This document shows, in pieces, positions 54,661 through 63,509 of a stretch of 64,000 bases of DNA; position 1 is the first letter of the stretch; every line of letters starts with the position of its first letter. A program made the position numbers and the translations under genes. Below the pieces are notes generated by a model, which did not search any database, was not told where the DNA came from, and saw nothing but the letters and a program-made list of their open reading frames with translations. Source of the DNA: Poritiphilus sp965212595 (GTDB lineage Bacteria > Bacteroidota > Bacteroidia > Flavobacteriales > Flavobacteriaceae). Location: assembly GCA_965212595.1 (NCBI GenBank), contig CBDBVE010000005.1, positions 124,001 through 188,000 on the forward strand, read 5' to 3'.

Positions 54661-55407
54661 ATGGTCAAAGGAAAGAAAGTAGTGGTTATTTTACCAGCCT
54701 TCAACGCCGCTGAAACCTTGAATAAAACTTATGACGAAATTCCTTTTGATCTGGTCGATGAGCTCATCTTAACAGACGATCATAGCAGCGATGATACCGT
54801 AGAAATAGCCAGAAAATTAGGGATTGATCATATTATCGTTCACCCGGAGAACCTGGGGTATGGCGCCAATCAAAAGTCCTGCTATAAAAAAGCCTTAAAC
54901 ATTGGTGCTGATATTGTAATTATGTTGCATCCAGATTACCAATATACGCCAAAACTAATGCCTTCAATGCTCTACTTGGTTGCAAACGATATCTATGACG
55001 TGGTGCTGGGGTCAAGAATATTAAGCAGGGGTGCTATTGCTGGCGGGATGCCATATTACAAATACGTAGCTAACCGTTTTTTGACGCTCGTCCAGAACAT
55101 ATTAATGCGCCAGAAACTATCTGAATATCATACGGGTTACCGCTGTTTTAGCGCTAAGGCGCTGCAGGCCATCACTTATGATAAGAATTCGGATGATTTC
55201 ATTTTCGACAATGAAATCTTAGCTCAATTATGTTATGCAAACATGCGAATAGGCGAGGTATCTTGCCCTACCAAATACTTTCCTGAAGCTTCATCGATCA
55301 ATCTTAGACGTAGCATCATTTATGGGGTCGGTGTTTTAAAAGTATCTTTCAAGTACTTTTTACATCGCCATAGAATAGTCAAATTCAAACTGTTTCGGTC
55401 TCAATAG
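54661..55407 (+). CDS. GT2 family glycosyltransferase
   Basis: A 248-residue GT-A fold enzyme without membrane helices. VVVILPAFNAAETLNKTYDE is the nucleotide-sugar-binding start, followed by LTDDHSSDDTVEIARKLG (the metal-binding DxD region) and LHPDYQYTPKLMPSML. The wording is close to dolichol-phosphate-mannose synthase-like enzymes, which make a lipid-linked sugar donor. That would feed the two GT-C enzymes in the cluster, an inference. The flippase-like gene follows 4 bp later. Confidence 0.92.
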   Translation: MVKGKKVVVILPAFNAAETLNKTYDEIPFDLVDELILTDDHSSDDTVEIARKLGIDHIIVHPENLGYGANQKSCYKKALNIGADIVIMLHPDYQYTPKLMPSMLYLVANDIYDVVLGSRILSRGAIAGGMPYYKYVANRFLTLVQNILMRQKLSEYHTGYRCFSAKALQAITYDKNSDDFIFDNEILAQLCYANMRIGEVSCPTKYFPEASSINLRRSIIYGVGVLKVSFKYFLHRHRIVKFKLFRSQ

Positions 55408-55411
55408 ACTT

Positions 55412-56605
55412 ATGCGAAAAGTATACGGTAAAATACTTACGAGATTTCAAACCGTTTCCCTTTATGGTCTGGGAAAGTCAATAGCGCCTATATCACAGTT
55501 ATTGGTCTCCTACATGATTATTAAATACCACGCTGTAGCCCTTTGGGGGTCTTATGTAGAATTGCTGCTATGGGTCAACCTAATTGCCGTTTTTACCTAT
55601 TTCGGCAATAAGAATTACCTGCTTAAGAAATTTAGCGAAAACCCCTCCCAGGTCTATCAAAACTGGAATGCTCATTTTCTGAGCAGGTTAGTACTCCTTG
55701 CTTTTGCTCTATTCCTGGTATTTACACTCCCGGTATTTCAGGATTTTTCCCTACTTGTCGCCCTTTGGGCTTTTATCTTATTTTTTAACCAATCCTTTGA
55801 AGTACTCATCCTGTACCATCGCCATTTTAAAATGGCGCTATTCATAGACTTCTTTGCGAACGCTTTATTGTTGTTGTTGGTGTTCTTTTACCCTGGAGCG
55901 ATTTCCTTGGATATTTTGTTATTCCTGGTGCTAGTTCACAGTTTCTTTAAAGGGATGCTTTTGAGTGTTTTTTACTTTAGAAAATTCAAAAATTGGAATT
56001 TCAAATTGTCCTTAGGTGAATTAGCCTATGCCCTGCCTTTTTTTATCCCTATGCTCCTTGGCACTATACGTACAAGGGTAGATGCTTATTACGGAACGCT
56101 TTTCTTTTCCAAAACAGATTTGAGTCAATACCAGATATTTATCAGCATGCTGGGCCTAATTCAAATGGGGGTTTCCTATTTAATAAATCCTTTTTTGAAA
56201 AATTTTTACCGAACAAAAGACACGGTTCTCCGTAAAATAGAAAAGCAATTTATTTGGGCAGGCATTTTGACAGCTCTGTTTTCAATACCTATGGTGTATC
56301 TACTTATCAAATACTTATATGGTTTTGATTTCTCAATGTTACATTATACGTATGCCTTTTTGTTTGTATCCACACTTTTTCTGCATCTTATACTGATCAA
56401 TAATTTTTACAAGAGAAATATGCAATTTACCGTTGCTCGTTCCATTTTTATTGTAGCAATCCTGCAAATCGTAGCTGGCTATTTCTTAATAAAAAACTAT
56501 AACATCGACGGAGCACTGATAATCAGAGTTCTTGGACAGCTTGCCATAGTGGTGGTATTGTATGTCTGGCAAAGTCGCTGGATTAAAAAACAGATTGTGA
56601 ATTAA
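55412..56605 (+). CDS. Oligosaccharide flippase-like membrane protein
   Basis: A 397-residue protein with about 11-12 membrane helices. GLGKSIAPISQLLVSYMIIK at the N-terminus and RTRVDAYYGTLFFSKTDLSQ in the middle resemble the Wzx/MATE-like polysaccharide exporters, which flip lipid-linked glycans. It is shorter than typical Wzx (about 420-500). It follows the GT2 gene by 4 bp and precedes the carbamoyltransferase by 30 bp. Confidence 0.75.
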   Translation: MRKVYGKILTRFQTVSLYGLGKSIAPISQLLVSYMIIKYHAVALWGSYVELLLWVNLIAVFTYFGNKNYLLKKFSENPSQVYQNWNAHFLSRLVLLAFALFLVFTLPVFQDFSLLVALWAFILFFNQSFEVLILYHRHFKMALFIDFFANALLLLLVFFYPGAISLDILLFLVLVHSFFKGMLLSVFYFRKFKNWNFKLSLGELAYALPFFIPMLLGTIRTRVDAYYGTLFFSKTDLSQYQIFISMLGLIQMGVSYLINPFLKNFYRTKDTVLRKIEKQFIWAGILTALFSIPMVYLLIKYLYGFDFSMLHYTYAFLFVSTLFLHLILINNFYKRNMQFTVARSIFIVAILQIVAGYFLIKNYNIDGALIIRVLGQLAIVVVLYVWQSRWIKKQIVN

Positions 56606-56635
56606 ACCATTTGTATTGCTAAGGTTCTTCAAATC

Positions 56636-58497
56636 ATGAAAAAAATATTGGGTATTTCGGCATTCTATCACGACGCTGCGGCCGCCCTGATAAGCGACGG
56701 AAAGGTGGTTGCCGCAGCACAGGAAGAACGATTCACCAGAGAAAAGCACACAGCAGATTTTCCTGTAAACGCGATTCGATATTGCCTGAAGGAAGCAAAG
56801 CTGAGTCTTAACGAAATAGATGCCGTCATTTTTTATGACAAGCCGTTGTTGACTTTTGAACGGCTGCTGCAAACCTATTACGCTTTTGCACCTAAGGGAC
56901 TAATATCTTTCGTAAAAGCAATTCCGATATGGTTGCGAGAAAAGTTATTCTTAAAGAAGATGTTGCGGGATGGCTTAAAAGAAGTGGAGGAATACGACAA
57001 AAAAGAACTAAAGCTTCTTTTCCTCGGAACACCATTTATCGCATGCCGCAAGCGCATTTTATGCCAGCACTTTTAACGAGTCGGCAATCTTAACTATTGA
57101 TGGGGTTGGCGAATGGTGCACCGCATCTATCGGGCTAGGTAAGAATTCGCAAATACAGATTATTCGTGAAATGAATTTTCCCGCATTCAGTTGGACTCTT
57201 ATACAGTTCTTTTACTTATTTCCTGGGGTTTAAGGTCAACTCAGGAGAATATAAGCTTATGGGCCTGGCTCCATACGGAAATCCTGAATCGGAGCAGGTA
57301 TCAAAGTTTATTGCTATTATAAAAAACAGCTTGATAGATATCAAGGAAGACGGATCAATTTGGCTGAACCAAAAATACTTTACCTATGCTACAGGCTTGC
57401 GAATGGTTCCTGACAAGAAATGGGAACAGCTTTTCGGGTTTCCAAGAAGAATGCCAGAGTCTAAGTTGCAGCAGCAGCATTGCGATCTGGCTCTTGCAAT
57501 ACAGCAGGTAACAGAGGAAATCGTGCTAAAATTAGCGCTTGAGGCAAAGAAGTTAACGGGTTTAGACCATTTATGCATGGCAGGAGGCGTAGCCCTAAAT
57601 TGCGTAGCTAACGGCAAACTGATACAAGAAGGGATATTTAAGGAGGTCTTTTTTCAACCAGCAGCAGGAGACGCCGGTGGAGCTCTGGGTGCTGCCTGGG
57701 CTGCACATTATCTGTATTTTAAAGAACCTAGATTAGCGCTACAAAAGAGCATGCTCAACGCATATTTGGGACCGGCTTTTTCCAATGAGGAGATCCAGGA
57801 TCTAAGCGACAAAGAAAAAGCCGTTTACATAAAGTTTGAGGAAGAGGAAGCGCTTATACAAAAGGTTGCCGAGAAAATTTCGCAAGGAGCCATTATTGGC
57901 TGGTTTCAGGGCAGGATGGAATATGGTCCGCGAGCTCTGGGAAACCGAAGTATTTTAGCAGACCCCAGCCGTGTAGATATGCAGAAAAAACTAAATCTCA
58001 GTATAAAATACCGTGAGAGTTTTAGGCCATTTGCGCCCTCTGTATTAGAAGCAGAGGCCTCTAAATACTTCGATTTAGATATTCCTTCACCTTATATGAT
58101 GTTGACCGCCAAAGTTCGCAAGACCCTGCAAACTGCATTAATTGGAAATTATCGCCAATTTTCATTACAAGAAAAGCTGGAATTTGAGCGAAGTTTGTTT
58201 CCCGCAATTACGCATGTCGATTTTTCGGCCCGAATACAAACCGTAAACCAAAATCAAAATCCGCTGTTTTACAGGCTCTTACTTAGCGTTAAAAACCTTA
58301 TGGGTAGCGGTATGCTTATCAATACCAGTTTTAATGTACGCGGAGAACCTATCGTTTGTACCCCAGCTGACGCCTATAGGTGTTTTATGCATACCGAAAT
58401 GGACTTTTTAGTAATGGGGCCATTTTTTTTCGACAAAAAAGAACAGTCAGATGCTAAAAAGCCAGAAAAGCCTGGCCCAATATATATGCCAGATTGA
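56636..58497 (+). pseudogene. Carbamoyltransferase (two frame breaks)
   Basis: A family of about 600 residues that carbamoylates a hydroxyl of a sugar or natural product from carbamoyl phosphate and ATP. The segment from 56636 opens ILGISAFYHDAAAALISDGK and VVAAAQEERFTREKH. It leaves frame near 57021-57027; removing one base gives PEHHLSHAASAFYAS and LTIDGVGEWCTA, conserved blocks. It leaves frame again at the C3 run at 57180-57182; removing one base gives NFPHSVGLLYSSFTYFLGF and joins the remainder from GLAPYG. The C-terminal YrdC-like domain has GWFQGRMEYGPRALGNRSIL and NTSFNVRGEPIVCTP. All parts are otherwise intact, so both breaks may be sequence errors; I label it pseudogene because two occur. 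The DUF5989 and SxtJ genes follow, the usual partners. Confidence 0.85.
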
Positions 58498-58544
58498 AAT
58501 AAAGTCTTACTTTTATTAGGCTCTTGCGCTAAAAACAATATACT

Positions 58545-58694
58545 ATGGAAGTCTTGAGAGATTTGTTGCTCTTTATGAAAGAACGCAAGAGGTTCTGGCT
58601 ACTCCCCATTATTATTGTCTTATTGCTTATGGGCTTTCTCTTGGTCTTTGGAGGTAGTAGCGCAGCAGCCCCATTCATCTATTCTCTATTTTAA
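58545..58694 (+). CDS. DUF5989 small membrane protein
   Basis: A 49-residue protein: MEVLRDLLLFMKERKRFWLL followed by a hydrophobic helix (PIIIVLLLMGFLLVFGGSS) and the ending APFIYSLF. This matches the DUF5989 family, which is regularly found between a carbamoyltransferase and SxtJ. Function is unknown; it is a single-span membrane protein. It is easily missed by gene callers. The stop is 5 bp before the next start. Confidence 0.9.
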   Translation: MEVLRDLLLFMKERKRFWLLPIIIVLLLMGFLLVFGGSSAAAPFIYSLF

Positions 58695-58699
58695 AAATC

Positions 58700-59068
58700 A
58701 TGCAAAATAGCGAATCAAAACCATTGCAAAGTGTTCTTATTATTAGCCTGGGTTTTGCAATAATATATCTCAGCTCTGGTACAATATGGTTCTTGTACCT
58801 TGCCTTTGCTATTGGATTTCTAGGCGCTATTTCTACCTTCCTGGCGCAGAAAATCGACTTTCTATGGGGAAAGTTAGGACTTGTTTTAAGCAAAATTATT
58901 CCGCCATTCCTCCTTATGCTCATCTTTTTTTTGCTCTTATATCCGATAGCTCTATTGTCTCGCCTTTTTGGCCAACAAGACCCTCTTAACCTCAAAAAGC
59001 CTGTAGGAAGTTTGCTCAAAGTGAGAAAACAAGCCTTTACGGAGGCGTCATTTGAAAAAACATGGTAG
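58700..59068 (+). CDS. SxtJ family membrane protein
   Basis: A 122-residue protein with three membrane helices (LQSVLIISLGFAIIYLSSG; FLYLAFAIGFLGAISTFLA; IPPFLLMLIFFLLLYPIALL), then LFGQQDPLNLKKP, typical of SxtJ. First named in the saxitoxin cluster, SxtJ occurs widely beside carbamoyltransferases in surface-polysaccharide loci. Its biochemical role is not established. It overlaps the next gene by 7 bp. Confidence 0.9.
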   Translation: MQNSESKPLQSVLIISLGFAIIYLSSGTIWFLYLAFAIGFLGAISTFLAQKIDFLWGKLGLVLSKIIPPFLLMLIFFLLLYPIALLSRLFGQQDPLNLKKPVGSLLKVRKQAFTEASFEKTW

Positions 59069-59901
59069 TATTTGACTATGTAAAATGGTATGCCTCGCTC
59101 CCTGAGGATACCGAAAAATATAGTAGTGCTCAGCCTTTCCCGCACATTGTATTTCGTTCTTTTTTAGAGGTGCAGGCTGCCGAAAAAACACTGGAGGTAT
59201 TTCCTGAGGTACATAATAAAGGATGGATCCATTACATTCACATCAATGAAAAGAAACACGGTTTAAACCGTCTAGAACTGCTTCCGGCTTTCATCAGAAA
59301 TGAAATCATCAGGGAGCTAAATTCAAAGGAGTTCATCGCCTATCTTGAAAAGCTAACCGGGATCTCCGGCCTTTTGGCAGATCCTAGCTTCGAAGGAGGA
59401 GGAATTCACTTAACCGAAAGGTCTGGTTTTTTAAATATACACGCTGATTTTACCGAACATCCCCATCGCAAAAATTGGAGACGCCGTGTAAATCTTTTGC
59501 TTTACTTAAACAAAAATTGGGAGTCGTCTTATAATGGTGATCTTGAGCTCTGGGACCGTGATATGCGCCACTGTGTTCAAAAAATTCCTCCCCTTTTTAA
59601 CAGCGTGGTTATTTTTAATACAGATAGGGATTCTTACCATGGAGTCCCAGACCCCCTAAACTGCCCGGAGGGAGTTACCAGAAAGTCTATAGCACTGTAT
59701 TATTTTACGAAGGAAGAAAAAGGAACCTTCAAGAAGAGGTCCACGAATTACAGGGCAAGACCAGAAGATGGAGCCCGATCTTATCTTATTTGGTTGGATA
59801 AAAAGTTAATCGCCATTTACAGTTGGTTTAAAAGGATCTTCGGTTTAAACGACAATTTTGCCAGCTACATACTTCGTAAGTTAGGGAGAAATAAAAAGTA
59901 A
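59062..59901 (+). CDS. 2-oxoglutarate/Fe(II)-dependent oxygenase
   Basis: A 279-residue prolyl-4-hydroxylase-like enzyme. The iron ligands are H127 and D129 (NIHADF) and H193 (SYHGVPD), and R207 (RKSIALYYF) would bind 2-oxoglutarate. It overlaps SxtJ by 7 bp, so it is probably coupled to the carbamoyltransferase set. It likely hydroxylates the same glycan or a linked lipid, although this is inference. The C-terminus (about 215-279) is basic. Confidence 0.87.
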   Translation: MVVFDYVKWYASLPEDTEKYSSAQPFPHIVFRSFLEVQAAEKTLEVFPEVHNKGWIHYIHINEKKHGLNRLELLPAFIRNEIIRELNSKEFIAYLEKLTGISGLLADPSFEGGGIHLTERSGFLNIHADFTEHPHRKNWRRRVNLLLYLNKNWESSYNGDLELWDRDMRHCVQKIPPLFNSVVIFNTDRDSYHGVPDPLNCPEGVTRKSIALYYFTKEEKGTFKKRSTNYRARPEDGARSYLIWLDKKLIAIYSWFKRIFGLNDNFASYILRKLGRNKK

Positions 59902-59920
59902 TGTCCAGGTGTTCCCGAGA

Positions 59921-61087
59921 CTAAGGTTCTATCAAATCCCCCTCTTTCAAATACTTCATAAGAGCTCTTGCCACCACCTTGTTGCCCTCTGCATTCCAAT
60001 GTTGTTCCCTGAGATTATACAACTTTTTACCCCTTTGGGTTTCTTCACTTAATACAGGCAGCAAATCAACCATATTCAATTTGTGTTTTTCAGCAATTTG
60101 CAGTAAAACTTCGTTGGGGTAAGATCTTCGGTATTTTGTTTTTTCTTTGACGCGCTTTAAAACCCAGGAATCCCAAAATTGATCTTCTACCTGCACTATA
60201 GATGGAGCAATTGCAAAAACCACGGGAACGCCCGACGACTTGGCGTGGTCAGAAATTTTCTCGAGCAGACGCTCCATAATTTGATATTTTAAGCGCATAT
60301 CAGAGTCTGGCTGGGTATCGCACAGCTGCAATTCGGGAGGTGTAAATGCTGGTTTTATATGCTCCCCATTATTTGAAGAGAAATTCTCTTTTACTGCCCT
60401 TACCCTGGTCTTTACAAAATGATAGAGATGTAGGTCTTTTAGCCAACCGCTCTTTTTTCCGGAAGACTTTTTCGGTGGAGGGGCAGGCGAAATTTGCAAC
60501 TCTCCCTCCGTGGATAAGGAGGCATATGGTCTGGAGTATATCCAATCTCTTTCACCGGTATTGTCAGTAAAATCATTCCTAATATAGATCATAACCATCA
60601 ATACATCAGGCCTGAGCTTTTGAAGCCATTCTTTTTGAACCAGGTATTCCTGTACCTGACCGTAGGCATTTACACCAAAATTAAGAACAGCGTATCCAGG
60701 TAGCCTTGCTTCCATTACTTCGGTAAAAACCTCATCATCTTTTACAGATATATTGCTTACAAAAGAATCTCCTAACACTAAGATCTTTTTTGAAGAACTT
60801 CCATCTGTAATGGGTTTATCTCGAAAACCACTACTATTTGTTCGTATCCTATTATATGCCTCTCCCGGGTAGATAATGGTGCCTTGTTTATCTGGAATGA
60901 ACTTCCAGCCCAGATCTTCATCATACATAAACATTTTGTCGTGTTCTGTTACTTGCGGATAAAACAACCTGATGATTATCTCACAAAAGAAGAGTGTAAT
61001 CAGCGTAGAAACTATGACAAGAATGCTGTTTTTTTTCAAGGAAATGCCAGTTTTAGCGAACAATACGCTTCGGAGCAAATATAGCAT
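59921..61087 (-). CDS. SGNH/GDSL hydrolase with N-terminal membrane anchor
   Basis: A 388-residue protein. One membrane helix is at about residues 22-42 (ILVIVSTLITLFFCEIIIRL). The SGNH block I is KILVLGDSFVSN (catalytic Ser), block II includes NFGVNAYGQ, and block V is the Asp/His pair near EQHWNAEGNKVVARAL. Envelope SGNH hydrolases add or remove acyl groups on glycans, similar to AlgX/AlgJ-type acetyltransferases. The start has TGAGAAG two bases upstream. It converges on the oxygenase gene (19 bp) and is divergent from the sulfotransferase gene. Confidence 0.85.
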   Translation of the reverse strand: MLYLLRSVLFAKTGISLKKNSILVIVSTLITLFFCEIIIRLFYPQVTEHDKMFMYDEDLGWKFIPDKQGTIIYPGEAYNRIRTNSSGFRDKPITDGSSSKKILVLGDSFVSNISVKDDEVFTEVMEARLPGYAVLNFGVNAYGQVQEYLVQKEWLQKLRPDVLMVMIYIRNDFTDNTGERDWIYSRPYASLSTEGELQISPAPPPKKSSGKKSGWLKDLHLYHFVKTRVRAVKENFSSNNGEHIKPAFTPPELQLCDTQPDSDMRLKYQIMERLLEKISDHAKSSGVPVVFAIAPSIVQVEDQFWDSWVLKRVKEKTKYRRSYPNEVLLQIAEKHKLNMVDLLPVLSEETQRGKKLYNLREQHWNAEGNKVVARALMKYLKEGDLIEP

Positions 61088-61146
61088 ATCTTCTCAGGAA
61101 GCTGATGTGGCAACGAATCCTAATTCGTAACTTCGGAGCTGATACT

Positions 61147-61923
61147 ATGGGTAGGAAGAACATCGTCATTGTTGGTTATCCCAAAAGTGGGACCACCTGG
61201 GCTAGCCGTTTAATAGCCGAGCTGATTCAGTCTCCTGTACAAGGCGATTGGGGGTACAGTGATATCAATGAAGCATTTACAGATACGCAAGATCGTTCCT
61301 CGGACTATTGCTGTTTTAAATCACATCACAGCTATGATACCCTCTACAGTGCCTCTAAGCTGCCTATTCACAAAGTGATTTACATCCTTAGAGATCCCAG
61401 AGACATTGCAATTTCGGCGGCTCATTACTTTCAATTTCCATCTCTACTGGCCAACTGGCTTTCAAAAGCCGGTTTTAAAAAGTTTTCTGCTTTCAGCCGT
61501 AAATTGTATACCAAGACACTTCCATTTAATTCCAAAAAAAAGATGATGATAGCTGCCGTTTTACAGGGTAATTCAGGCATTAATAGGTGGATGGGCATTC
61601 CCTGGAAAATACATTATCAGGGATATCAACATAAAGATATACTTGCTGTCACTTACGAACAGCTGTTGGATCAACCTTTTGAAGCGTGTAGGCAGATCCT
61701 GGAATATCTACAAGTGCAGGCCACAGAGACACATATACGGAGATGTGTAAAAAACCAGGCTTTTGAAAATAGAAAAAAAGAAGTTTTGGCACAGAATAAT
61801 GCCTATCTCAAAAAACTGGTCAGAAAAGGGTCTTACGGCTATTGGAAAGATGATTTCACAGCTGAGGAAAAAGAATTATTTCGCAGTACTTTGGACGGCC
61901 TGGCAGATTTTTATGACTTTTAA
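61147..61923 (+). CDS. Sulfotransferase
   Basis: A 258-residue PAPS-dependent sulfotransferase. MGRKNIVIVGYPKSGTTWAS is the 5'-phosphosulfate-binding loop and HKVIYILRDPRDIAISAAHY carries the RDPRD-type 3'-phosphate-binding motif. The C-terminal GxxGxxK-like loop is present as KGSYGYWKDDFTAEE. The start at 61147 begins the domain; an in-frame ATG at 61105 would add 14 residues. It probably sulfates a sugar of the cluster product. Confidence 0.9.
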   Translation: MGRKNIVIVGYPKSGTTWASRLIAELIQSPVQGDWGYSDINEAFTDTQDRSSDYCCFKSHHSYDTLYSASKLPIHKVIYILRDPRDIAISAAHYFQFPSLLANWLSKAGFKKFSAFSRKLYTKTLPFNSKKKMMIAAVLQGNSGINRWMGIPWKIHYQGYQHKDILAVTYEQLLDQPFEACRQILEYLQVQATETHIRRCVKNQAFENRKKEVLAQNNAYLKKLVRKGSYGYWKDDFTAEEKELFRSTLDGLADFYDF

Positions 61924-61988
61924 TTTTCGTTTATCTCCTGACAAAGTTACCTTAGCCCTAGGACCCGAAAGTTGGCTTATTAGTATAG

Positions 61989-63509
61989 ATGTCAAATAGA
62001 ATTCTCATATTCAATCCCAGAAGTGCAAACGCAAAGCATCGAATACCTAATTCTATCCTACAGGTAGGTGCCTCTATATATGGCAAACACGATTTTGTAT
62101 TTGTAGATGGAAACTTAGAAAAGGATCCCTGGAAAAAAATCTCAGATTACTTTGAGAGTGGAGAATTCAGGTATTTCTGCTCTACCGTTATGCCTGGTCC
62201 ACAACTTAAACAAGCAATTCCCTTCTCAAAGCGAATAAAAGAGCAGTATCCTAATAGCATAGTGGTATGGGGAGGATATTTTGCTTCTAACCAGTATAAG
62301 GTATCTATAGAGTCGACCTTTGTAGATTACATCGTAAATGGTCCGGGAGATACCGCATTCCCGGCCTTGCTGGAAGCACTAAAAACCAAGGATGCGGTTC
62401 AACTAAAAGGTATTAAAAACCTCATCTATCTTGATGAAGAAGGTAGTCTGGTGAAAACTCCGAAAGAGACTTTGCTAGACCAAGATAAACTTCCTTCTCT
62501 CCCCTATTCGTACCTAAACGAGTTTTATCCTCTTGAGCGCTATCTTGGGAAGACCTTTTTAGGAAAGAAGACCTTCTCCTATCATTCCAGCCTTGGATGC
62601 CCGTTCACCTGCTCTTTTTGCGCTGTTGTACCCATATATTCAGGACGGTGGAAAGCAAAATCGGCGGAGAGCGTCTACAGAGATGTAAAGTACTTCAAAG
62701 AGCACTACGGTATAGATGCCATAGAGTTCCACGACAACAACTTCTTTACCTCAAGAAAAAGGGTGGTTGCATTTTCTGAATTAGTGCTCAATGACGGAAT
62801 AACCTGGTGGGGTGAAGGCCGTATAGATACCATAAATAAATATAGTGATGAAGATCTTCACTTAATGCGGAAAGCGGGCTGCAAAATGATCTTTTTGGGT
62901 GCGGAAACCGGTAATGATGATATCCTGAAGCAAATGAACAAAGGAGGCACACAGACAGGAGAAGGGATAAAAGAATTTGCTAAACGATTGTATCCCATAG
63001 GCATAATACCAGAATTTTCATTTGTTCTGGGCATGCCTGCCGAAACTCCTGAAAAGGTTATGGCGCAGATTGAATGGGATATCAATTTTATCAAAGAGAT
63101 CAAGGAGATAAATCCCGACGCGGAAATCATTATCTATCTTTATAGCCCCGTTGCCACAGAAGGTTCAGAGTTGTATAATCAAATTCTGAAGGCTGGGTTT
63201 AATTTCCCAAAAAAACTTGAAGATTGGCTAAATCCTGCATGGGCAAACTTTGACCTAAGGAAAAACCCTTTGACCCCATGGCTGACACCTGCCATGGTAG
63301 ACCGAATTAAAAATTTTGAAACCGTCTTGAACGGGTATTACCCTACAGTGTCAGACTTTAGGGTTAAGGGTTTTAAAAGACGGCTGCTTCGAGGCCTTTC
63401 AAAAGTGCGGTATGAGACTGGAATTTATAAGTACCCTTATGAAATCAAGGTGCTTCAAAAACTTTGGAAGTACCGCCAACCAGAAATTGAAGGTTTCTAC
63501 GCGGAGTGA
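61989..63509 (+). CDS. B12-binding radical SAM protein (third copy)
   Basis: A 506-residue enzyme. The N-terminal domain (about 1-150) has a cobalamin-binding-like pattern (IPNSILQVGASIYGK; GPGDTAFPALLEAL). The cluster loop is LGCPFTCSFC with Cys204, Cys208 and Cys211, followed by LGAETGNDDILKQMNKGG. It is more distant from the two earlier copies than they are from each other. Its stop overlaps the start of the following methyltransferase (TGATG). Confidence 0.9.
   Translation: MSNRILIFNPRSANAKHRIPNSILQVGASIYGKHDFVFVDGNLEKDPWKKISDYFESGEFRYFCSTVMPGPQLKQAIPFSKRIKEQYPNSIVVWGGYFASNQYKVSIESTFVDYIVNGPGDTAFPALLEALKTKDAVQLKGIKNLIYLDEEGSLVKTPKETLLDQDKLPSLPYSYLNEFYPLERYLGKTFLGKKTFSYHSSLGCPFTCSFCAVVPIYSGRWKAKSAESVYRDVKYFKEHYGIDAIEFHDNNFFTSRKRVVAFSELVLNDGITWWGEGRIDTINKYSDEDLHLMRKAGCKMIFLGAETGNDDILKQMNKGGTQTGEGIKEFAKRLYPIGIIPEFSFVLGMPAETPEKVMAQIEWDINFIKEIKEINPDAEIIIYLYSPVATEGSELYNQILKAGFNFPKKLEDWLNPAWANFDLRKNPLTPWLTPAMVDRIKNFETVLNGYYPTVSDFRVKGFKRRLLRGLSKVRYETGIYKYPYEIKVLQKLWKYRQPEIEGFYAE

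Noticed and set aside
57001..57182. Programmed frameshifting in the carbamoyltransferase
   Set aside because: The sites lack slippery heptamers and follow-on structures that I could see, and two shifts in the same direction are better explained as insertions.
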